This document shows, piece by piece, positions 22,874 to 33,457 of a stretch of DNA of 64,000 bases. Positions within the stretch are counted from its first letter, which is position 1; every line of letters starts with the position of its first letter. The stretch is taken from positions 155,950,331-156,014,330 of the forward strand of contig CM040118.1 in the NCBI GenBank assembly GCA_022559845.1, written 5' to 3'. The notes under the pieces are model-generated. The model searched no databases, was not told where the DNA came from, and saw only the letters and a program-made list of their open reading frames with translations. The stretch comes from Amorphophallus konjac (lineage: Eukaryota > Streptophyta > Magnoliopsida > Alismatales > Araceae). The translations under genes were made by a program, and so were the position numbers.

Positions 22874-24934
22874 GTACGCTTGGTCCAAGCTCGAAAAGGG
22901 GGGAGATCCAGCATTTGCGTCGAAGTGCTGCCAGATTCTTGAGCGGATCTCAGCCAGGGAGGAAGGCTCTCTACATCCATTTGAGCCTTCGGTTCAGGGA
23001 GTAGTAGTTTCTTTAGTATTTTGGTCTAGGTGTTGTGTCATTCATTCATCATTGCATGTTCGTTTCCTTCACTTTTTCCCCATGTTTTTCACTGGCATCC
23101 TCATTCTCTTACCCTTCCTATTACTTTTCACACCCCATAGGGGTTAAAAACCCAACCCCCAGGTATTCCCCATTCCATTTTATGTGCTTAGTTTTTCATT
23201 TGCTTTCATTGATACTACACTTCACAAAACAAATTTGGGTTGTGTTTTCTGGTTGTTTGGTGTGTCCTGCAGGTCCACAAAAGCTCTAGCACGAGGCCCA
23301 TCCCCTCTGGCCGGCCGGAAGGGGTGGAGGAATAAGTTCCACAAGTTTGGGATCTGGAGGTTCTGCGTGGTCTATCTCCGTCCGTCTGACAGGGTGCGCG
23401 GTCTTCCTCGGACCGTTCAGTTCCTGCTAGCGGCCTTTTACAGACCGTTTTATACGCCAGCCAGGTCTTCTTCCCGCGTTCCTCTTCAGCGCTGAGCGGC
23501 CTATCGATCGGCCGTCTACATCCATAAGCGGTCTCTAGAGGACTGTGTTCGCTCTGTTCCAGCGCTGCATCATTGGCGAGCGTCTTCACTCTCTTCTCCC
23601 CTTTCCAAGGTATGTGGTACTCTCTAATTGTGCTATGTATCTTTGTGGCGATCACAACATGCTTTTGTGCGTGAGTAGTTCATTGGTTGCCCTTTCCCCC
23701 TTTTAGTTCATCCATTACTTTCATATTCCCTTTTGAGTTTAGGGAGGGAAGGAAAAACTTGTCAACACCCCTTTTTTGGCGATCACGGTGGGACACCTAT
23801 TGCCCATCTTGCTTCTGATTTTGTTGATCTACTCTTTTTGTGTGGTTGGATTAGTTATCGGTCCACTTGGGTTTGCCATCTCGATTATTGCTATTTTCTG
23901 TTCTCGGGGTTGTTAGCGGTCTTCTAAGAGGCCGTTTACATCATCAAGTGGTCGGTCGATAGACCGTCCACTACTGCCTCAGGTACGTTTCTGCTATTTG
24001 TTTTTCTGTGGACTTGCTATCCTTACACGGTCCTATCAGGGCCATTTCACAGGTTGAGCGGTAGTTTGCCAGGCCGCCCAGGTCGTTCAGGTACGCTGCC
24101 GTTTCCATAGTTTCTGTTTATTTCAATTTTTTATGTTTTTATTTTACTGCTCCCTCTGCCATTACGGTCCTGCCCTGGGCCGTTTTCGCTCCCTGAGCGG
24201 TCTCCCATCAGACCGCGTTTGTGCTATAGTGCACCCGAGATTAATATTTTGTGCATAATTTCATATCAGTTCATGATTGTTTTGGTGCTTTTCATCTCCC
24301 CTGGTTGTCATTTATTATTGCATGGTCATTGTCATACTTGCCATATTGTTTGATCATTGTTTGTTAGTTTTAGGCTAGACTTTGCATGCACTCCGGTGAG
24401 CATAGGTTCATACATTTTATCATACTAGTTGCATTCCTACCTTGGTAGGGGATCCTCTCGTCTCCATATTCCTTGGAGCCGACTAGGTGACCTTATCCGG
24501 GACCTCCGTAAGCCCCCATGAGCCGTGGGTTCCGACACGGACGCCGGGTAGGTTGTATCTTACCACCACATGTCTAGGTTGCATTAGTAAGAGAGATTAA
24601 ACTTAGAGTCAACCAAGTCTCTATTCCACCCCTATTAGGAATCCTATTGTTGAGAGAACCTCATTTAATTGAATTCATTAAAGTTCTAAAAAGGGAACAT
24701 ATAAAAACATTCGCGCATCATTACAACTTGGTTGATAATTGGTTGCCTCTCCTCTCCTCTTTGTTTGTGCATGTTTGTTAGTCATCTCCATTTAGTTGCT
24801 TATTAGGTGTTGTCTTCTCTTATTTCCAAGGTGTTCGTTGCATGTGGAGTTGCTTCACACCCATAGGATCGTCTCCTAGGGGCAATTCCCATTTCTTTTC
24901 CTACTTCAATCCGTTGTTCGATTCTTCACCGACC

Positions 24935-25704
24935 ATGTCTTCCTACAATTTCTCCCACTCCTATGAGGACTTCCTTCCTCAGGGACTTTTGGAGGACCCA
25001 CCTAGGGTCACCACTGTGTAGGGGAGAGAGGGATCCGCCCCTCCTCTTCCGACCGTTTTTGTTGAGGGTAGTCAACCCTGCCATTCTGACTCTTCTACTC
25101 ATAATTCGGCTAATCATGTTCTTCGCATGATGGCTCAATTGGATCCCACCCAGCTCCACCTTCTTCGTCAGACTTTGCAGGGACAAGATCCCCCGTCTTT
25201 AGTTCCTCCCCACGGCATGTCTGCTGCCGTCGTTTCTTCATATTTTGTTAGTGGACCAGGGACCTCGTCTACTGTTCCCATCGATCTCACCCCCGTCCAA
25301 CCCCAGACCCTCTGATTTCCTAGTTTAGAGGTGGGCCAAGCTTCTAGCTTGGCCCATCAGGTTCTTGATAAGGGGAAAACCCAGCTCCCCTCGTCTTCTT
25401 ATGTAGACCCTTACGGGACCACCTCTTCAGTGCCGCAAGCTCTTGTAGCATCGACCGATTTCCTACGTTCTCAAGCTGGGGACGCCCAACTGGCTCACGC
25501 GGATGTGGGCCCATCCTTTGCCCATTATCCCTCTTATGGGCTTCCCCCTCCGTCTGTCCATCCTTCGGCCCCTTACCCCGGGTCTGCCCTTCCAGTCTTG
25601 CCCCCTCCATCCCGAGAACGGGAACTTCTTGACAAGTGGGCCGCCATGCAGCAGCAACTTGACCTCCTTCATAAACGGGTCGGCCCACAATCCCTTGCTG
25701 ATAT
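24935..25704 (+). pseudogene. B2 gag N-terminal part, split by Tekay-2
   Basis: ATG at 24935 (MSSYNFSHSYEDFLPQG) opens a frame with stops TAG at 25019 and TGA at 25313 that otherwise continues to the Tekay-2 insertion at 25704/25705. It is Pro/Ser-rich and ends in a likely coiled region (RERELLDKWAAMQQQLDLL) like the linker before the capsid in B1 and B3. The capsid itself is not present. The family assignment comes from the LTR. Confidence 0.55.
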
Positions 25705-28190
25705 TGTAACGACCCGAGAATCTGATTACCAGGAAGGCCCGAGAACCCGAGACTCGTACCGCCACCCACGAGCCCGAAGACTCGGAAGGGTTAAAGGAAT
25801 GGTGTGGAGACTACACAAGTATCACAAATAATTACAGAAATAAACAGTTATATTATTAAGCAGGAAATAAAATAACAATTTACATGATACATGGTCCATA
25901 AGATAACACTAAAATAACAACAGTAGTAGTCCACAACTAGTACAGAGACAAGAAAGAAAAGTACAGCTACAGGGGGCATACCCTGGGTCTGACCTCTGGT
26001 ACTAATGCTGGGCACCTGAACGATGCTGAGCCTCAAACGCGCTCCCCTGAGGCCGCGACTCACCTGAAACACGGTGAAAACAAGCAGGGAATGAGTCTCA
26101 GGACAAGACTCAGTAGGGATCACTCGAACCCTACCTGGCAAATGGAGAAACCGCTATGCTAGCAGTAAGCGAGTACCTCGGAGACGGAACCCTGCTGTCT
26201 ACAAAACTCCGATCTTCTGGCTCGAAAACCAACACGCGTGCCACGGAGGAATGACCTACCTCCCACTAGAAGCAAGGCCGAAAGCGTCCACTGACGTTTT
26301 AGTCCATGCCTCAGGTGTCTCCCTCTGGCCCAGCGGGAACTGAGACACCGTACAAGTAACCATAAACAAGTGACTAGCTGGGGTCGCGCCCGTCGTCGTG
26401 GGTCCAACCGCCCCCAACCACGTGTGCACACACAGACCGTGCGTCCCTGGTCTGGCCCTCTGACCGGTTTTCCCCTCAGCCGGACTCTGGCTGGTAGACG
26501 CGGGGCCCGACGAAAACCGATCCACAAACCGTGTCTAAGGGTAGCCTCTCCACCACTCCCTGGTGGGACCACTCACGTGTAAGTAGGCTACGACTAGTGA
26601 AGGGTCACTATGGAGTAGACTCTCAAGTCAACGAAAAACAACATCCGCATCCGAAGGCGTACGGGGACTGTCCCACGTACCAGCACCGTCGCACGGTGAC
26701 CACGGTCGGAACAGAAATGGGGTTGCAAACCACCCAGGGCAACCCAGAGCCTGACAGTCTACCCTATACGTGTCATAGGCTTTGACGGTCTAGACAGGAC
26801 CGTCACAATCACCTGACGGCCCAACGCAGGGGCGTCATACGCTCAGTGCAAAACAGGGCGTAACACACCTACCATGGTGCGTTACAATCTATGACGCGCC
26901 TACCCTGGTGCGTCTCAAGACTACAGAGAACAGCTGTGACGCGTGCCACTCGATGCGTCACAGCGTGTAACAGACCAACCCTGGTGCGTTACAACGTGGG
27001 AATGCGTCTTCTCTAACGCACCCACATAGGGGCATCACATGGCTGTGACGCGCCAAGCCAGGTGCGTCACATGCCATGACCCCCAACGGTCAAAAACCAA
27101 CAGTCAGTAGCCAACGGTCGAACGCCCCTGACGGTCCAACCTAGGTACGTCACAGCACCGTGGCTGTCTATCGTGGGACCGTCACAGCCCACAGACCCCA
27201 CTTGGCTACACTCAGGGCTGTAACGCACCCATCTGGGCGCGTTACATAGTGTGACGGTCACTGGAAGGACCGTCACACCCGCCCGAGGGGGAAATGGCGG
27301 GAAACGCCCAAAAAAATTGGCCACGCCCCCATGCCTCCACCGGAGAGGGGGAAATCAAAGGGGAAGACCCCTGGGGATTCCTAGTATGATTCTAGGCCAT
27401 CAAAATACGAACTCATGCATCAAATCCATAGATCGGGCAAGCTCTCCCAAATCATGGAAAAACCCCAAACTCGCAAGAAATCCCATCTCTCGGCCTCCCC
27501 TCGGCCTACAAATCGCGGGAAAGGAAGGCTAGAGGCTAGGGAACGTCACCCTACCTCAATTGCGTCCCGAGACACACCGGATCGACCACCAATCGTAAAG
27601 AATGCTCGAAAACCCTCGTTCTTCCTTGAGCTCCCACGGTCAACGTACGCCTCCACGATCACCTCGCCGTCACCGTCGTCACCACGCCGTCGCCCACAGC
27701 CGTCTGCAGCCGGAGGGGCTCGTCGCGGTCTCGCCGGACGAAGAAGAGAGGGAGAGAGGGCGTCGCACGGTGGGGGAGAAAGGAGGAAGAAGAAGAAGAA
27801 GAAGAAGAAGAAGAGGGTGGGGAAGAGAGAGAAAAAAAGGGGGGTATTTATAAGAAAATCTGGAAATTCCAGAAAATACCAAAAAATAGAAAATTAAATT
27901 TACGTGATCCTCGGAACGCACCGATCGCAACGGTACCACTCTCGCCTAGGTGAACGACCCGGTTCACCCGCAACGAGGTTCCGGAGGAATTCTCGAAACA
28001 CACACTGAAAATTAGAAAATATGTGCAGAAAAGCCGCAGAATGCTTCCGAGCCTCCGAAACAACTCCAGATCGCACCGATCCAAACACGAAAGATGTCCG
28101 AAACAAAATTTCAGACATAACGGAGTCAGACACTCTGAGAAACCAGATCCGGGACCGACGAAAAGGATCCGAAAGGTCCGGGATATTATA
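25705..28190 (-). repeat. 3' LTR of Tekay-2, 2486 bp
   Basis: Starts tgtaacgacccg and ends ggatattata, as in Tekay-1. A 12-base C run directly to its right (the PPT on the minus strand) and an integrase tail further right show that this is the 3' LTR of a minus-strand element. The left flank gatat (25700-25704) is the expected target duplication. About eleven imperfect inverted repeats of the type gtgacgg..cgtcac lie at 26780-27270. Confidence 0.85.
27845..27852 (-). promoter_or_regulatory. Putative TATA box of Tekay-2 LTR
   Basis: The minus strand reads tataaata about 340 bases inside the LTR start, at the position matching tatataat in Tekay-1. Confidence 0.5.
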
Positions 28191-28203
28191 GCCCCCCCCC
28201 CCC
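28191..28203 (-). other. Polypurine tract of Tekay-2
   Basis: The minus strand has twelve consecutive G then C, directly before the 3' LTR. It is preceded by the conserved attcgaggatgaaattcc-type segment seen before Tekay 3' LTRs. Confidence 0.8.
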
Positions 28204-28280
28204 TTAAGGAATTTCATCCTCGAAATTGAGGATAACCCAAGGAGAAAGAAGAGGAAGACTCACTCAAACAGGTTAGAGAA

Positions 28281-28806
28281 CTACTGACGCATCTCGTCCT
28301 CACGCTCCCAAGAAGCCTCACCACTAGAGTGCCGCTGCCACATCACCTTAACCAAGGGGATGACCTTATTCCACAGGCGCTGCTCTCGCCTATCCTCCAC
28401 GTGGACCGAAAACTCTGGGAGAGAAAGATCTAGAGGCACCTTGGGCGAAACAGAATCCTCGAGCACATGAGAGTCATCGGGCATATACTTCCGTAACATC
28501 GAGACGTGGAACACGTCATGCACCGACGCCAACTCAGGGGGTAACTGAAACCGATAAGCAACCTCACCGATGCGCTCCACAATCACAAAAGGGCCAATAT
28601 AGCGGGGACTCAGCTTCCCACGCCGTCCAAAGCGCATCACCCCTTTCATCGGAGAAACTCTCAAGAACACGCGATCGACCACGGCAAACTCGAGGGGCTG
28701 TTGTCTACGGTCAGCATAGCTCTTCTGCCAACTCTAGGCCTCCAACATGTTCCGACAGACCAGGTGCACAACATCCACACACTGCTGCACCAGCTCCGTG
28801 CCAAGC
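28281..28806 (-). pseudogene. Integrase C-terminus with chromodomain-type tail, Tekay-2
   Basis: The minus-strand frame open at 28682-28281 reads through VFLRVSPMKGVMRFGRRGKL, then RYIGPFVIVERIGEVAYRF (the GPF module) and ASVHDVFHVSMLRKYMPDDSHVL. A chromodomain-like segment ends SGEASWEREDEM, the usual close of Tekay/Del pol. Upstream to 28806 the same frame continues with an in-frame stop (the codon before SWQKSYADRR). The catalytic core and everything before it are missing, cut at the junction with the CACTA end. Confidence 0.75.
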
Positions 28807-29159
28807 GCTCACGGAGAAGACAATTTTTGCGATGAATTGGGGGCGCAAAAATTTTGTGACGGATTAATTTCCGTCTGAAAATCCGTGAGAAGACACATTT
28901 GTGACGGATTGTCAGACGGATCTGTCACAAATGTGGCCGTCACAAATTCTTGGTCATAAATTTCTGACAGATTAAATTTTCCGTCCCAAATTCCGTCTGA
29001 AATTTGTGACGGAATATTTTCCGTCACAAATTTCCGTCTGAAATTCGGTGTGTACTTGCATATTTCAGACGGGATTTCCGACGGAAAAAAATCCGTCACA
29101 AATTTTAGACGGAAATTTCCGTCTGAAATTTCCGTCTGTAATCCCGCTTTTTCTGGTAG
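28807..29159. mobile_element. CACTA-like DNA transposon end fragment
   Basis: The right border reads ctttttctggtagtg, the complement of a CACTACCAGAAAAAG terminus typical of CACTA (En/Spm) elements. The 300 bases inside it are packed with subterminal repeats of tttgtgacgga and ttccgtctgaaattt in both orientations. No matching CACTA terminus is seen on the left, where the sequence abuts the Tekay-2 integrase fragment, so the element is truncated or a deletion joined the two. No transposase is present. Confidence 0.65.
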
Positions 29160-29529
29160 TGGTGGCCACTATCGGTGTGCCTTTTGGTGGCAGTGGGCCT
29201 CTTCAGCAGCTTCTCGGTGCCACAGGTATTGGCCCATTTAGAGCTTTTGGGCTTCTTGTGTTCATTTCTTCAGTTGTGAGGGCTGACTCATCGGCTGACA
29301 TATCTTGTTGGCTGAGCTTCTTTCTTGCTCGTTCGGGGATGGTCCCGAGTATCTTCCGAGGTCTTGTGTCTCGTTTCAGTGGTTCTCTATTAGAGCTGGC
29401 TGTCTCTTCTTTTCTTCTTTTATTCCTGAAAACAAGATAACAGAAATAAGACATTTTATAAAGGTATTTTAGGGTTATTATTATTATTTCATTGCTGCTA
29501 TTATTATTATCTTTATTTTAGGCGTCAAT
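29160..29529 (-). repeat. Possible 3' LTR remnant of element D
   Basis: Ends aggcgtcaata at 29529, similar to the D 5' LTR end aggtgtcaaca at 39981. It is followed by a C-run (minus-strand PPT gtggggggtatt). A short resemblance to 39590-39620 exists (cggtgccac..ggcccattta), but I could not align the rest convincingly. Confidence 0.35.
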
Positions 29530-30004
29530 AAATACCCCCCACCCGTAGGTGGCGCGAATGAGGGACAAGTGAGCGGGACCTGCGGGTGCAACCCCCATCT
29601 GAGAACGCGTCTTTTTATTCTTCATTCATGCGAACATGCAGGCACTTATTGATCGCACGCATATCTAGATGTATATAGGATAGCTCCCTTGTTTTAGGGA
29701 TAGGATAAGGATGGCATCCATGATTCATGGACGGAGTGCAGCTCACGAAGCACAACTAAGGGAGATGTGCATACGTAAAGGGGACGCCGCGTAGAACGTA
29801 CGCATAGCATAAATCACAATCCACACCCATGACTATTCCTCCATAGCGTGAAAGTGCAATCATATAGGTAGTGAACCCTAGTCATAGGGATGTGCAGACG
29901 CTCTAAGTAACACTAGAGGATTGGTTTATCGCCTACGCACACATTCAGGGATCTCAATTTTTGGTAGTTTTGCACACCCCCCTTGTTGATTCTTAATTTG
30001 AGAT
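29530..30004 (-). repeat. 3' region of element D without clear arrays
   Basis: Starts with the PPT-like C-run, then unique-looking sequence. I see no gene and no repeat in this stretch. Confidence 0.3.
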
Positions 30005-30445
30005 TTCACTGTTTGACGCGAGTTTCCTCATGTGTCTCAATGGGGATTCCCGGCTACTAAGATTCATCCCTTTACTGGCAGTGTTTTTTTTAATAGACTT
30101 CACCATTCGGCACGAGTCTCCTCATGTGTCTCAATGGAGATTCCCGGCTACTAGGATTAGTCCTTTTGTTCATAGTGGCATAATGGATTTCACCGTTCAG
30201 CGCGAGTCTCCTCATATGTCTCAATGGGGATTCTCGGCTACTAGGATTCATCCTAGTATTATTCACAGTGACATAATGGATTTCACCGTTCGGCGCGAGT
30301 CTCCTCATGTGTCTCAATGGGGATTCCTGGCTACTTGGATTCATCCTAGTATTATTCAGAGTATTATCATGGACTTCGCCGTTCGACGCGAGTCTCCTCA
30401 TGTGTCTCAATGAGGATTCCTGGCTACTAGGATTTGCCCTTTTGT
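30005..30445 (-). repeat. Tandem array, ~92-bp unit, 5 copies
   Basis: The words gtctcaatggggattc, cggctactaggatt and gcgagtctcctcatgtg recur at about 30033, 30127, 30217, 30310 and 30403, a spacing of 90-95 bases. Copies share most positions. Frames on both strands stay open through it only because the unit is near a multiple of three. It is not a gene. Confidence 0.85.
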
Positions 30446-31225
30446 TCATATATTTTTTCTTCTTCTTCTTTCTTTCTTTCCCCTTTTTTTTTCTTAGGGT
30501 GGGTAGGTGACTTTTCCCTCACGGTCACCCTTTATGCGAGTGTAGAGATTTAAGCATCCAAGAAGTGTTAAGAAGAATTTAAGATGTCCCTATGACTAAG
30601 GACCATAGCTCGTATCGTGTGTGAAGTGTGGGAGTTTCGTCTATGGTGTATTCTGTGAATTGCGCATGCAACGTAACCACGACTCTTTCCCCTGGCCGCA
30701 TTCACTCACCGGGAATTGGCTTTTCATCTCTTAGTATGTGACGTGGCGCACACAGTCGTAGAATCTGGATAGCGTTATTTTAGCAAGGGAATGCGGTCAG
30801 AGAAATTTGAAGGAAGGTGTATTAATACTATACTTCAAGCAGACATGCACGTAAAATATGCAAGCAAGCAAACCATGTTATTATTATTTTTTCTCTTTTT
30901 TTCTTTCTTTCTTTTTCTTTCTATTCTTCTTTTCTCTTCTTCTTCTTCTTTTTTTTCTTCTTTTTTCCTCTTTTCTCATCTCCCCTTTTTTATCATCTTC
31001 TTCTTTTTCTTCTTTTTTTTTCTTTTCTCATCTTCTTTTTTTTTTAGAACTCAGTGGATACATCCTTAGGTCGACTTTCTTATAAGTGGACGAGCGATGC
31101 CATGGTGACAGGGAGAAGTTGTCACATGTTGTGACGAATCCCTGGAGGGACCAAGGGCTGGCGTGGAACCAAGGGGTCTTTTTGTTCATCGGTTAGGATA
31201 ACAATTCCAAGCCAATGGTATGATA
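30446..31225 (-). repeat. Repeat-region spacer with long polypyrimidine tract
   Basis: Contains a 170-base C/T tract at 30875-31045, nearly free of purines, and unremarkable flanks. No gene. Confidence 0.45.
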
Positions 31226-32100
31226 TTTGTTGTCTTAGACTGAAGGTCATGATGTTGGGTGACTTGGCTTAGACATATGGTCGTGACGTCAAGGCAGAAT
31301 TTTTAAACGGCTTAGGCAAATTGCCATGATGCTATACAGCTTGGCTTAGGCGGAAGGCCATGATGCCAAGGTAGGATATTTAAACGGCTTAGACGTATGG
31401 TCGTGACGCCGTACATCTTGGCTTAGGCGGAAGGCCATGACGCCAAGGTATGATATTTAACGGCTTAGACGTATGGTCGTGACGCCGTACATCTTGGCTT
31501 AGGCGGAAGGCCATGACGCCAAGGTAGTATATTTAACGGCTTAGACGTATGGTCATGACGCCGTACATCTTGGCTTTAGGCAGATGATGCCAACGTAGGA
31601 TATTTAACGGCTTAGACGTATGGTCATGATGCCGTACAGCTTGGCTTAGGCGAAAGGCCATGACGCCAAGGTAGGATATTTAACGGCTTAGACGTATGGT
31701 CATGATGCCGTACAGCTTGGCTTAGGCGAAAGGCCATGACGCCAAGGTAGGATATTTAACGGCTTAGACGTGTGGTCATGATGCCGTACATCTTGGCTTA
31801 GGCGGAAGGCCATGACGCCAAGGTAGGATATTTAACGGCTTAGACGTATGGTCATGATGCCGTACAGCTTGGCTTAGGCGAAAGGCCATGACGCCAAGGT
31901 AGGATATTTAACGGCTTAGATGTGTGGTCATGATGCCGTACAGCTTGGCTTAGGCGAAAGGCCATGACGCCAAGGTAGGATATTTAACGACTTAGACGTG
32001 TGGTCATGATGCCGTACATCTTGGCTTAGGCGGAAGGCCATGACGCCAAGGTAGGATATTTAACGGCTTAGACGTGTGGTCATGATGCCGTACATCTTGG
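31226..32100 (-). repeat. Tandem array, 76-bp unit, about 11 copies
   Basis: The unit contains ggatatttaacggcttagac, ggtcatgatgccgtac and cttggcttaggc..ggccatgacgccaag. Successive ggatattta starts at 31674, 31750, 31826, 31902 and so on are exactly 76 bases apart. The first copies are more degenerate. Copies are contiguous with no unique spacers. The cttggc/gccaag ends of the second half can pair. Confidence 0.92.
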
Positions 32101-32780
32101 GTGCCGATAGCTAGAGTTTTGACTTCTTTTGGTTGGCATGCTGGCGACTCATGCTTGGGAACATCTATCATCTCGAGTGCCGAAGGTTAGACATCTTTGA
32201 CACTCTAAAGGCTCATCGGGCATCTATCGACGAGGGTGCCGATGACTGAATGTTTAACATATATCAGCTAAGATGCCAGTGGTTGTTGGCCTGAAAGTCA
32301 ATGATCGAACCTCGACATCTGTCGGCTTAAACGCCGATGGGCATACATTTGGCAACCGTGGAATGTGGTTGAACATCGGTTGGCGCGTACACCGATAGTT
32401 GACATCTTAGGGCATTGTTGAACTTCTTTGACCATCTTGCAGGCACTGTTGAACATCCATCAGCTTGGGCGCCGATGTATTCCTTCATCTTTGTCTTGGA
32501 GCATCTATCGGTCTGATTACCGACGCATCTATCATTCACTGAACGCCGGTGGTTAGGCAAACTTCCATCATTATTCATTGATTCATCATTCATTGTTCAT
32601 TGCCATCTGGGATTCCATCATTTGGATAGTCCCCGACATCAGCAGCAGACGTGCAGTGTAAGAGTCTGCGACAAGATAGCCCTTGAAAGGTCAATGTGCC
32701 AATTTTATTCATCATTGCCATAAATGATCATTGCCCCTTTAAAAGGGGTGAGCATATCCAGCAACGGCCATGCATGCCGC
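32101..32780 (-). repeat. Degenerate repeats with catctatcgg..gccgatg words
   Basis: About ten decayed units of 45-70 bases containing acatctatcggc and a partner gccgatg. They look like an older array of the same kind as its neighbours. Confidence 0.55.
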
Positions 32781-33457
32781 CATTGGCATTTCATACATTT
32801 ACCCCTAGAATGGGGAACCACGTGGGTCTTCCATCATTCTCTTGGCATACATTTGTCCCAAGAATGGGATACCATCAATACTTCTCATGGTTTGGCATAC
32901 ATCTGCTCCCGGAATGGGGTACCATCAATATTTCTCATTGTTTGGCATACATCTGCCCCCAGAATGGGGTACCATTTGGAACTTTCATCATCTCATAATC
33001 ATCATTTTTCTTCCTATTTTTTTCTTCTTTCTTTTTTTTTTCTTCTTCTTTTTTTTTTGATATGCATCCCCCTCCTTAAACTGGGGTATCATCTGTATCT
33101 TTCATCATTTCATCATCTTTCTCATTTCTTTTTTTTTTGATGTGCATCACCCCTCGAATGGGAGTACCCTCTATATTTGTTATTTCACCATTTTTTTATC
33201 ATCATTTTTTTTCTTCACACATGCCCCCGGGATGGGGTATCATCATATCTTTCACCATCTCTTTTTTTTGTTAATACATCTGCCCCCAGAACGAGGCACC
33301 ATCTGCATCCCTCATCATTCATTTTTTTAAAAAATCTTTTATGTGTACATCTGCCCCTAGGAAGGGGTATCATTGGCATCCTTTCATCATCATCACTTTT
33401 TCTTTTCTTTCTTCTCTTCCCCTCTTTTTTGGCATACATCTGCACCAGAGCGGGGTG
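32781..33457 (-). repeat. Tandem array built on catctgcccccagaatgggg
   Basis: Around ten copies of catacatctgcccccagaa, then tggggtaccatc, separated by 20-60 bases of variable T/C-rich sequence (for example at 32842, 32889, 32946, 33062, 33139, 33216, 33275, 33343, 33433). The core is conserved and the spacer length varies. Confidence 0.85.

Larger units (their letters stand above)
21811..24934 (+). repeat. 5' LTR plus leader of B2
   Basis: Starts tgttgacaccc, the same terminus as B1 in the opposite orientation, and runs to the gag ATG at 24935. It holds about 21 cggtc..gaccg imperfect palindromes between 22040 and 24220. It also holds a local set of gctagcgtcgacctt repeats (22115-22320) and the block tcctctcgtctccatattcc (24460-24480) shared with B1 and B3. 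LTR end and PBS were not resolved. Confidence 0.75.

Noticed and set aside
30090..30449. Open frames on both strands (about 119-127 codons) with internal repeats
   Set aside because: They are produced by the ~92-bp tandem array; the repeated protein unit has no independent support.
30791..31085. Leu/Phe/Ser-rich hydrophobic ORFs resembling membrane proteins
   Set aside because: They translate a long polypyrimidine tract.
31226..32100. Regular 76-bp repeats reminiscent of a CRISPR array
   Set aside because: Units are contiguous with no unique spacers, the context is a plant retrotransposon and no cas-like genes exist.
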